DNA from: Tetragonia tetragonoides
Taxonomy: Eukaryota; Streptophyta; Magnoliopsida; Caryophyllales; Aizoaceae
Reading direction: 5' to 3'
Length of the DNA: 64,000 nt
NCBI GenBank assembly: GCA_038025085.1
Contig: CM076148.1
Location: 33,896,501-33,960,500, forward strand
How positions within the stretch are numbered: position 1 is the stretch's first letter; each line of letters begins with the position of its first letter. The notes under the pieces were generated by a model. The model searched no databases. It had not been told where the DNA came from and saw only the letters and a program-made list of their open reading frames with translations. Position numbers and translations under genes: made by a program. Below, piece by piece: positions 36,614 to 47,139 of this stretch.

Positions 36614-36694
36614 TTATATATAGAGAGGTTGTTGCCCTTGTTGGGTGTAGATTGTAACAACGATGGTGAGAGCCCACATCTTTGACTTTTGACT
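36614..36694 (-). promoter_or_regulatory. VQ gene promoter: TATA box and two W-boxes
   Basis: CTATATATAA (plus 36614-36623) lies 76-85 bp upstream of the ATG on the minus strand. Two TTGACT hexamers sit at 36682-36687 and 36689-36694, the WRKY-binding W-box core, read on the plus strand. W-boxes in a VQ gene fit feedback by WRKY partners; this is inference from motif only. Confidence 0.55.
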
Positions 36695-36896
36695 ATTGAT
36701 GGCCATTTAAGTTTTTCAAAAAGCACAAGGTTTAAAAGGGTTTTAAAATTAATAGGAAGTATTTGTGTGCAACTTGCCAATTTTTTAGTATAAAAGTATC
36801 CAAAAAGAACCGATTTGTTCTCTAAATAAATCCAGCCAATAGACTAGACTATACATGTATATATCCCCTAAATTTTGGGTTTACACAGTGGTTAGC

Positions 36897-37163
36897 CTGT
36901 CCACCATTTCCAGTGGAGCCAAAAGCTTCTTTACTTTTTGGCTTCGGAATGTAATAGACTAAAGCAAAATGGCTAGTAAAACTGTCGGCACTTCTTATTC
37001 ATTGTGAAGTTGCCGATGGTCGTCGCACTTCGGATCTCGGGTCAAACGGAAACAGCCTCTCTGTGAGACTCTCACAGGGGTAAGGCTGCGTACAACCTAC
37101 CCTCCTTACCCTGCCTAGGCGGGAGCCTCGTTGGAGGCACTGGGGTAATGTTAATGTTGATGT
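36897..37163 (+). mobile_element. Au-like SINE with 12-bp target duplication
   Basis: Flanked by ACAGTGGTTAGC at 36885-36896 and 37164-37175. It contains CCTCTCTGTGAG, GGGTAAGGCTGCGTACAAC and CCCTCCTTACCC, then CGGGAGCC..GGCACTGGGGTAATG. This is the conserved 3' half of Au-like/AmaS-type SINEs. It ends in a (TTG)-like tail (TTAATGTTGATG) rather than poly(A). 267 bp. Confidence 0.85.
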
Positions 37164-37175
37164 ACAGTGGTTAGC

Positions 37176-39390
37176 GATATGGAGCCACTAAAATATGTAT
37201 TGAAGAAAATAAAACTAGGACTAAGAAACATAAAACTTAAATTGAAATTATAATTAAGAAAATGAAACTATATATCCAGCCAGTTTCATTTTTTGTCACA
37301 CAGTTGTTTTTTTTTTTTTTTTTTAAAGTACAGTTTCATTGCGTTCATACAATTACCTACATCTTCATGATCTAGACAATAATTTGTGTCTAGATGATTG
37401 TGATCACCACATCATTTGTTGTGTATTGCATTAAAATGAGTTGTTTGTCACAATCATCTAATAGTTGTTTGTAAAATTGTCCAGTATAACTAGTGTTGAT
37501 AAACTTCTTGATTATTGCAAAGACTAGATACAGAGTTAATTATTGCGAAGAATATGGAAAATCCAGAAAAGTTAGCTGCATTGTCCCTCGCTCGAGGGCC
37601 ACCTTAGATGATTCATGATTATGACTCCATCATCTGTAATGTGTTGTGTATATATCTGATCTCACCAATTAATCTAGTGCAATATACTATAGTTAGTGAA
37701 TGCTGAACACAAAAACTCGTATGAGGCTTGCTTGAGGCACCCTCTAACAAGCATAACGTCATGCTTTGCTATACAAGGGGTCTCATCTTTAAACAGTCTT
37801 ATAAGAGATCTTTTGAATACTGAATCATAGACAACCCAGAAACTGCCATATCTCAGACAATTATGACAATGTCAATGTTGTATTTCCTGTGTACGTACAT
37901 GTTCACATCAGGTCGGTATTGGTATTCATTGTCGACCAATAGTAACTATTCTTCGTTTTGGCTTATAGTAATAACTTAAAAGATAGGACAACTGACCAAG
38001 TGATTATTATTTAAGGCTGCTTCGTACGTACATTCGGTGCATATAATATGATATAATATGGAACCTGATGACATACAACAAGGCGGGTGTGATAGTAAAA
38101 CTCACAAACAGTGCTGAGGATCGGACGACATAGATCCAGTCTTACACACGTGCACACACCTTGAATTGATATATTGGACATGCGTTACGTTGCTTCGGAT
38201 CGGCGGCCTTTGGAAAACATGCCACTGGAAAAAAGTTAAAATTTTATTTTTGTAAATTGCGTTTGACTTTCAAACATATATCAATAATGTGCTTCAAGTT
38301 GCATTGAACCATAAAGTTTACGTAAAAATTTGAAATCTATTCCCACCAAAAAAATAAAAAATACATCTCCAACTAGTCAACGGCTCTGGGGATCGGATAA
38401 AATTCTAGGTTTTCGGTTTAGTTTACAACTTTCAAGTTATATGTAAATTTGAAATCCTCTTACAAATATAATTTTTTATGATTTTGAAAAATTAAGCATA
38501 AAGAGAATGAAAGAGAGTAAAAGATAGAACAGCTCAACCCAAATTAGCTACGACAAAATGGGCGCTTCTGTTGTAATGCACAGGATGATCCGGTTCATTT
38601 TGTGAGCCGTTGGATTTGGGGTGTACTCTCAGCCCTCTATTTATTTCACCTATAACCTGCTGGGCCTGTGAGTCTTATTTTCACACCTATTTCAAACTTA
38701 GTCGCCATTGTCTGGACTCTCGACTCTGAACTCCCTTCCCCACCCCCTTCCCCTTCACCTCCACCCTCCATGTCAAACGTTCTCGTTGAAGGAAGCTGAG
38801 CCCCCTATGTGTCTCATTCCATTGAAAAGAAGTTGAACCATCGATATACAAAACTAGAGGTAAGTTATGAAGTAAAGAATTGAAAATTTGCTTGTTGTTT
38901 TGGATAGATTTATTAAATAAATTGCTAAATTCGAAGCCCCAATGATGCGGAATTGATATTATTCAGAAATTAGGTGGAAATGGTTGATTTAATTTTGTTG
39001 GTGGATGGATTGATTTATGAATATATAATTGATTCTCTAGTTTTGGGTATTTTTTGTTGTATATAAGTACTGTGTTTGAGGGATTTTAAATTTTTGTGTT
39101 AGTGTGAATGGTGTTAAATTTGATTGGGAACGTTGAGTAATGTATCAATTGGAGTACTTATTGTTTACAAAGTGTGGTAATTGGAGTGAAATAGGGTAGT
39201 ATTTGATTGAGAAATTGGATAATGTCCACTTTCAATGGCAGAGTTAATGATGTTGATTTTCAACATGGCGAAGTTCAATTTGATTGATTTAAATTCGTTT
39301 ATAGTATGCAATGTTGATGTTTGTATCAATTGACCAAGAAATAAGTGTAATGATCCAATGGTTGATTCGAGAAGCGTAAAGTGTTGCAAT
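37176..39390. other. Gene-free region
   Basis: Contains an 18-base T run (about 37306-37324) and a C-rich patch with CCCTTCCCC near 38733. Neither strand carries a supportable gene. 38700-38900 could be the 5' leader of unit 4 but no promoter motif decides it. Confidence 0.4.
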
Positions 39391-39589
39391 TGGTGCACCA
39401 GATATGTTACTAATATACCAATTACTGCATCATGTAATTATAAATGGTTGTGATCATCTGGTGCACCAGTTGAAAGTGCAAATACATTAAAGTTAAAAGA
39501 TTTGATTTTGAAATAGTTTTGGAAAACTATGCATACATTAATATTTATAGATGCAAAATTAAAGATCTGATGGTGAATTGGTAGGCTCA

Positions 39590-42500
39590 ATGGTAGTAGG
39601 AGGTAGTTTGGATAGCACAAAATTAGGAGATGAACCTCCAGAAAAAGAGGAAACTCAGAAGCGGCCAAAATCATCATATCAACTCTTCACGTAAGGATGC
39701 AAGGTACTTTTTTGAAAAGTAATTAAAAGATAATTTGTTTTGTTTAGTTGGAAATAATCGGTGGTAAATGGCAGAGATGACCTAAAGAGGAAGATTCCAC
39801 CACATCAAGTGAAAGGCTTACCGATAAGGGAACAAGTATGTGGTTCCTAATTATTCTAAAAGGCTAAATTTCAGTACACATAATATTTATTTGTAGTTGT
39901 TAACCGAAGATATTTTAAATCAGAATAATTTTTTTGCCACGGCATGGAAGTACGCAACGTCCGAAGAAAAGGAGAAGTATAAGAATGATCAGAAAGTGTT
40001 ATCAGTAGCCTACAAAATGAGGAAGGGGAAGAGGAAGGAGAATGTGCGTTGTGACTCGCATGGTGTAGTGAAGTTGTTTTCTGATTTGCCCCATGAGAAA
40101 AAGGAAATAATTAGGAAGCTTGGGTTCGGAACATTGTTAGAAATGCCTCCCCACCATCTACGAAGGGGGGTGGTGAATTGGATGGTAGAAAACTATGATC
40201 CGAGTTCACGCATGGTGAACATTAATGGTCGTATGTGGAGTATAATAACAAAAGATGTGGAAGAACTAATTGGTTTTAAGGACAAAGGAGAAGATGTGGA
40301 AGACCTTTTATCGTATGAAGGTATTTCAAGGCAAAAGCTATATTATGGAAATATAACAAAATGCGGTTTTGAGGAGGCAATCGTGGGGATGCCTATCGAA
40401 GGAGATGACGACGTGCATTTCAAATGCATGGTGGTTTTTTATGTGCTGACAGGGTATTTGTGTCCAAGCACTCAATTGACCCCGACCCAATCAATGTTAC
40501 ATGTAATAAAAGATTTGGATCGGGTGCCCAAGATAAATTGGGCAAAGTATCTCATACATAAATTTCATAATGGAATTGAAAAATACAAGGTGGGGAGAAG
40601 GAAAAATGTGGATGGATCCACGCATCTTCTAATGGTAAATACTTATTTTATTGAAATAGTAATCTTGTTAAGTTGAAGAGTTAGTTTGATGACTTAGATA
40701 TTGTTGTTTTTGATTTGATGTAGTTGTTCTATTTAGACTGTTGTTTCATTGTGGCTGGTGCACCAATTGAGAAGCAATTGCCAGGTTGGGTAAGTTGGAC
40801 TGATGAGAAAGTGAGTTCGAAGGTGGTTGGAGCGAGTAGAAAGTTGAAGTTGGGTGGCGGTAAGCAGATGGTTAAAGATAACCAACCCTCCATATTGCAA
40901 GAGTTGGAACATCTACGGAAAGCCAATGAGGATGCAAACTTGAAAATAGAATTGTTGAAAGGTAAAATGGAGAAATCGAACCATAAAATTGAGCAATTGA
41001 CTGGGACAGTAAACAATAGAATTATTTTGATGCAAGAGATGAGAAATATGTTATTTTCACTATTAAACGGTAAAGGGGCCGATGATGGAAAAGGTCCCGG
41101 GAATGCACAAGATGAATGCATGAATGAGGGGTGTTCCGAATCACACAACCGTAGAGATGCTAAGTGCGCATTTGTTGGTGAAAGAGTTGGAGAAGCTACT
41201 ACCCCTGGCATTTGCATTGCAAATGAATCAATTATTAAGGAGTTGGAGAAGAACATAGAAGGACAAATTGCTAGTGGAAATTTCACTATGCAAGATTTGA
41301 GACAAGAGAGGAAAGCTGAATCAAAAATTAAAAGTCCCCCCACCGTGAGGAGAGATATTTGTAAACGATCTGGACACACTGTGAGGAGGCAGAAGCGAAA
41401 AGGATGGAAGAAAACAAAGGTTTGGGAAGACGGAGATTGTGGTGAGGATGATATTGAAAAGGTAGAGGAAGACTTAAGGAATGCGGCAAAGCCAGATGAA
41501 AGGAACATGGGAAAGGCGGATGAAAACAAGACAGGAGATACTTTGAACGTGTCGACGAACAAAGAATTAGTAGAGTTGAGTGATATCTCTTCGGGGAAGC
41601 AACTAAGTGACGTAGATGTTGTTATTAATGACAAGCCAACTCCATTCAGAGTGATTAAAAAGGTTGTAGAACGATGCAAGTTTACGAATGAAGAGGTGAA
41701 ATTGTTCAAATATGTGTTCAACAATATCGGTTATAGTGATGGGTGAGCATAATTTCATGAGTCTACAAATTTCTAGTGCAAATATAATTATGAGATTATA
41801 GTACCATTAACATGTGTCTATCTTACAGCGATTGCCTTTTCAATCACGATTTTTATAGGAAGGTGACGCGGCTTGACTTCAGACACTACTTTCCTAATAG
41901 GTGGTTGGGCAGTATGGTAAGTTGCATAGTGAAAAATAGTTGTTTGGTGAACCAATTGGTGTTGTTCCTATATGTTGTTGTATTTGTTAAATGGAACCCT
42001 TTTATTGTCTTCATATGTAGGCAATTGATTGCAATGTTTCCTTGTTAAGTAAGGAAACGATGTTGGAGGGTGGGACGCAAATCTATTTCCCCTCATGCGT
42101 AGCTGTAAGTGCAATGGGATTGTACCCACATGTCTAACCCATTTGTTTACATTGTTGGTGCTCCAGCCGTTCTAATCTCGCTGTTAATCATGTTTTTATT
42201 CTTATTTTGCAGCAATATGTTTTGTGGCCCAAAATTTTACCTTTGGCCCAAAAATTTGCACAGTTGATGGAAGAATCAGTGATGAGTAAGTTTATGGCCC
42301 CAAAAGAGGACAAAGTCGAATTGGTATGTAGCAACTTAAAATTCTAATTATTATTCAGTTTACTTTTATTGCTTTAAATTAGGGTAGCGTTGTAATCGCC
42401 ATTTTAAGTTGTTTTTGTAGTTATTCATTCCTGTGCTTGATGGTGGTCATTGATCATTGTGCATCATTAACTTCAAAGTACACAAAGTTTATAATGTTGA

Positions 42501-43141
42501 TTCCCTCTCAATAACTAGCCGGGTAGAGCAATTGAAAACATTGGTAAACCTTCTTTCTTTGATTAATACATTTGCCATACAATGTAAGGTCTTAACATTA
42601 GCTCTCATTTTATTAGCTCATTTTATTATCCCTAATAGCTAAAATGTCCAGCTTAAGTACGTGGCTGTGTATTTCCGTATGAAACAAAGTTTTAAAGCAG
42701 CAGAAGATGTAGACAAGTTTGAAATCTTAAGTTCAAAGGTTCCCCAACAAAGTAATGGGTAAGCATATCTTTATAAGTTGAATCTCGTATAAATTTTGAT
42801 GTCATCCTATGGATTAATTTATGACTTTAACAAATGCAGAGATGATTGTGGGGCTTTTACCTTGAAATTCATGTGGAGAAAAGGAAATTGGTATAACTTG
42901 ACTATTGACGACTTTAAGGTAAGCACATGCATGGTTCATTGATTAGTATGGTTGTTGTTGCTGTATTAATATTCAATCAAATGGCACGTAGGACATTCCA
43001 AAATTGAGGCTTGAATTGCTCGCTAAAGTTCTAAACACGGAGCACAACCTAGCGTTTGGGGATATTGAGAAGACCATTGTTTATGGTTATGTAATTGAAG
43101 ATAACTTTGAAGCATGTGCGGGTGAATTGGTGTATAACTAG
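39590..43141 (+). pseudogene. Unit 4: nearly complete mobile-domain/Ulp1 gene with one TGA
   Basis: Plus strand, at least ten exons. Exon 1 starts MVVGGSLDSTKLGDEPPEKE; further exons start at 39760 and 39897. The mobile/DUF1985-like domain (39897-40650) includes FSDLPHEKKEIIRKLGFGTL, NYDPSSRMV, YVLTGYLCPS and INWAKYLIHK. The 40730-41742 exon has a coiled coil (ILQELEHLRKANEDANLKIE and following), a basic RRQKRKGWKKTK and an acidic tail. Later exons (41829-41915, 42020-42101, 42214-42324) precede the C48 core: FIPVLDGGH at 42420-42450, VYNVDSL, VPQQSNG|DDCGAFTLKFM (Cys codon 42847-42849). The gene ends with GELVYN and TAG at 43139-43141. Unlike units 1 and 2, His, Asp, Gln and Cys are all kept. 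The codon after His, Trp in the family, is TGA (42451-42453). Confidence 0.75.
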
Positions 43142-44817
43142 GAAACTTAGAAAGCTTATATTTTTTGAAATGGAAGTCTGGTTGTGGTTATTACAGAGAG
43201 AGATATTTGATTTTGATGGCAATATAGTTTTGTTGTCTATTACGTGAAAAATCAGAATGGCCGACCATTTTTCTCTAATGGTGTACCATTTTTCCAATAA
43301 TATATTATGTTTCCTACGTCAATATTCAGACTAGTCTACCATTTGCCACGTGAAAAGTCACACAGGGTCGACCATGGTGTATTATGGTGCACCAATTCTA
43401 ACTTTAAATTCAAGTTGAATGTAATCCCATAAATATCTTATGTTTTACGTCAAAAATGAGACTGATCTACCACATTGCATAAATCGTGCTCCATAATGCA
43501 CCAATGAATGATTTTATTGATGTGAATATTTCATGTCATGAAAAATTTATGCTTAATACTCATGAAGAATTACACATGGTGGACCATGTTGCATAATAGG
43601 TGCACCAAAAAAATTAAACTTACTACCTTTTATCAAAATCAAAATCCTATGGGTAATTGAGGTCACGTGGCATTGATGTTTTGTTGGTGGGTTTTGGAAA
43701 TTAAAAATTTATGCTTAATACTCATGAAGAATTACACATGGTCGACCAGGTGTAATTTTGATGCACCAAAACATTAAACTTACCTTTTATCATAATCCTA
43801 TGGATAAGTCAGGTCACGTGGCACTGATGTTTTGTTGGTGGGCTTTGGGACATAAAAATTTATGCTTAATAGGAGTACTCATGAAAAATTACACATGATC
43901 GACCATGTTTTGGTGCACCATAAAATGTAAAATTATCGTTTATCATAATCCTATGTGTAAGTGAGGTCACGTAGCATTTAACTTTTGTAGGTGGGTTCTG
44001 GGACTTAAAAGGGAGAAAGAGTTAATGTCATTAAAGACATTGCACCAACTTTTCTTAAATATTTGATGCATAGCCCCTATATTTAACAATTCACTAAATT
44101 ACACATTGAACAAAAGGTATCTAACTCAATATTCCTTGCTCATGTTCTGAATGCTTGGAGGTGATAATCAACTCCATCCCATTTTATGATCTACAAAAAT
44201 CAAAAGTTGACTTCGCTAAGTTCTCAAATTCTTATTCACTAAAACTTTTCCCTCTTCCAATCCAATGGAGTTTCGTTTAAGAACTTATAGCCAGTTTTAA
44301 AAATTAACAGTTTATATTATTCATATAATTAGTTTTATTTACTGATATATCTTACCCCGTTTGATTGATTCATATTCATTATGAAATATTTTAGTATTAG
44401 TCAACTGTTTCCTTTAAGAACTTATTGCGAGATTTATTATTTCATAGTTATGTTATTGTTATAATTTGTGCACTTGCTCATGTTATTTACAACTTAATAT
44501 TCCTTGCTCATGTTAATTACATCTCAATATTCCTTGCTCATGTTATTTATTAATATTTTGAGCTTCCGAAAATAGTTGTATAGATATCAATGATACTAAA
44601 TATATTTCAGATAGAGATGAACAGTATATTTTCAACTCTTTTTTTACTAAGGTCTGTATATTTTTTCAACTTCTAAATAAGTATTGTTTATTATTATGAC
44701 TAATAAGAGTAATCAACATATATTCATTTTGGTGCACCACGCCTTATTTGGTGTTTCATAATATTATGGCGTCATTCTTGTCAATAACAATGGTCTTATA
44801 CTGCCTTATCAGATAAA
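43142..44817. other. Palindrome-rich spacer between unit 4 and the MULE transposase
   Basis: No gene. It holds GGTGCACC at 43386, 43599, 43912 and 44731, GGTCGACC at 43366 and 43740, and many near matches (GACCATG, TGCACCA). It also contains a three-copy repeat. 44480-44560 repeats ATATTCCTTGCTCATGTTA. Confidence 0.6.
43558..44010. repeat. About 160-bp tandem repeat, three copies
   Basis: CATGAAGAATTACACATGG starts copies at 43561, 43723 and 43880 (last with GAAAAATT). Each then has a GACCA palindrome-type site, a TGCACCA site, TATCATAATCCTATG, and GAGGTCACGTGGCA followed by TTTGTTGGTGGG. Each unit pairs a GTCGACC-like and a GTGCACC-like site. Confidence 0.75.
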
Positions 44818-46736
44818 ATGTCATGCGAAATATCAACTCTGAAGAGTGGAGAAACATCTTCAAACCACCATGATTCACCAAATGATGAAGTTAATGATAC
44901 ATACAATGCGGAAGAAGAGCACGAGATGGATACAAGTGAAGATGTGCATGTTAGGGATAAGGATGATGAAGGGAAATGGACGATGGCATCCTCAGATGAA
45001 GAAGATGAAGACGATATGAGTGGGATTATGCCACCCACATTGAGTGATATTATGATAATGACTTTTGATTAATTACAAGAAGGTGAGCTATGGTATAATT
45101 GTTATGCAAAGATAATGGGCTTTAGTAAGAGAAATGAGCATACATAAATTAGTAGGATTACTAAAGAAACAATAACCAGGCTGATGGTATGCTCAAATGC
45201 GGGATTCAGAAAAGTAAAGTAAGACGGTACACCTACTTAGAAGGGAGACATGGCGTTGACAAGGTGTGGTTGCGAAGCAAAAATCGTCCTAAAACTTAAT
45301 CAGGCAACAAACAAGTGGTATGTATTTAAATTTCAAGGTCAACACAACCATGACCTTGTTCCTCCTCATTTAGTGCCTTGGCTTCAATCGCGTAGAGATA
45401 TTCCACTTGCCATCAAGGAATAGATCATTCAAATGTATAAGGCTGGAGTGAAGATAGCCACTATTAGACGTTTTCTGGAGAAACAAGCTGGGGGATTTGA
45501 GAATTTGGGTTTCTTAGGAAAGGACTTATACAATTTTATAACCCAATATAGAAAGGCAACCCCTCTTGATAAGGATGCCGAGGGTCTATTGGGGTACATG
45601 AATGCAAAGGCAGCCTCAATACGATGATGCATTTTAATTACATCGTAGATTAACAAAAGAGACTAAAATGTATTTTCTGGTGTGATTCAAAAAGTCGAAT
45701 GGATTATGCAACATTCTCAGATACCATGGCTTTTGATACAACTTATAAGGTCAACAATTATGGGATGCCTTTGGTCATATTAGTGGGTGTCAACAACCAT
45801 CGACAGACAGTTGTATTTGGATGTGCATTGTTACGTGATGAGACAACCTCCACTTATTGCTGGGTTTTGGATGAATTCCTAGAAGCAATGAATCAAGTGA
45901 AACCCGGGATAGTCATAACCGACGGGGACAATGCCATGGCAGCTGCAATTGAACTAAAGTTGGGAGGTTCAGTGCACCGTTTATGTTTATTGCACTTTGA
46001 GCGCAATGCAATGAGCAAAGTAAGCAACGAATTTGCTTATGCTTTTGTAAAGATTTCTGACAAACATCGTCGTCCGGAAGCGTTTGAGCAAGCATGGTCA
46101 TGTCTGTTACAACACTTTGGTTTACAAGAGAATAATTGGGTAGCTGAGCAACTTTATAAGAAGAGGGAAAAATGGGCCGAAGCATATTTGAAAGGGCGGT
46201 TCTTTGCAGGAATGAGAACAACACAACGATGTGAGAGCATGAACTCGTACTTGAAACTATTCTTGACCAATAGGATGCGATTGTATGAGTTTGTACGATT
46301 GTATGACCAAGCTCTTGGAGAACTGAGAACAAAAGAGAAGGGGTCTGATTATGAGACTGGGTATACTAAACCAGTTTTTCGGTCACATTTGGCTAGGCTA
46401 GAAGAGCAAGCTGCCCGAGTGTACACGAGAAATGCATTCCATGTATTCAACATTGAGTTGAGCTTCCATGATATGTTTCAAGTTGTCATAACCTCTGACC
46501 GCGAAGGCGGTAAAGCATACCATTTGACCAAGTATCCTCATAGTGGACCACATTGGGTTGTGTTGCATCCTAATCAATTCCAAACCATGAGTTGTTGCTG
46601 CGGGAAGCTCAAAGCAGTTGGTTTTCCTTGTCGTCATATTATTGCAGCAACTGTGCAAGGGCTTGTGCAGGCTGTGGCGGTGCGAAAAACTTGTACATTA
46701 ATTGTTGCTGTGCTGTTGCGAATCACTTGTAGATAA
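44818..46736 (+). pseudogene. FAR1/FHY3-type Mutator-like transposase pseudogene
   Basis: An acidic N-terminus (MSCEISTLKSGE..., 44818-45069) leads into a FAR1-type domain: GELWYNCYAKIMGFSKRNE, CGCEAKIVLKL and QHNHDLVPP. A linker with FLGKDLYNFITQYRK comes next. The MULE DDE core follows: FDTTYKVNNYGMPLV with the first Asp, VITDGDNAM with the second, TTQRCESMNSYLK with the likely Glu region. Last is a SWIM zinc finger (MSCCCGKLKAVGFPCRHI). In-frame stops at 45070, 45145, 45220, 45238, 45421 and 45625, a frame change near 45627 and a further stop at 45651 abolish the N-terminal half. From 45654 to 46736 the transposase core is open. FAR1/FHY3 transcription factors derive from this transposase class. 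The stops argue against a host gene. Confidence 0.85.
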
Positions 46737-46739
46737 CAT

Positions 46740-47139
46740 AAAAAAAAAAATTGATTTTTGAGTCTTCCTAATTTAAATGATCTGATTGCTGCTAATAGTA
46801 TGATACTTATGAGTTAATTGTTGTTGAAATGGTTACGTGTATATTCTGATTTTCAGATATGTTTGTACATAGGGATGAGGCGACTTATTATCAAATAATT
46901 TAGTAGTTAGGGTGAACTAGGAGTATAACGTAGCATAAATACTTATAGCACATGTATTGAATTGTTTTACTGAGATTGGAGACTTTAATTAAGATTGAGA
47001 CCTAAACTGAGAACTTTATAACTACTTGGGAAACAGTTCTCTGACTTTGCTTTACTTTAGTTGATTTTCACTTATCTGCAAATTCAATTCCAATGTCGTT
47101 ATTGTTGTGATATAATATGTATGTTCCCAAGTACTATAC
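46740..47139. other. Spacer between transposase and the next gene
   Basis: A+T-rich and gene-free; begins with an A run (46740-46750). Confidence 0.4.

Noticed and set aside
40729..41724. 331-codon minus-strand frame
   Set aside because: Shadow of the coiled-coil exon of unit 4; no motif and no promoter, while the plus strand gives a sensible protein.
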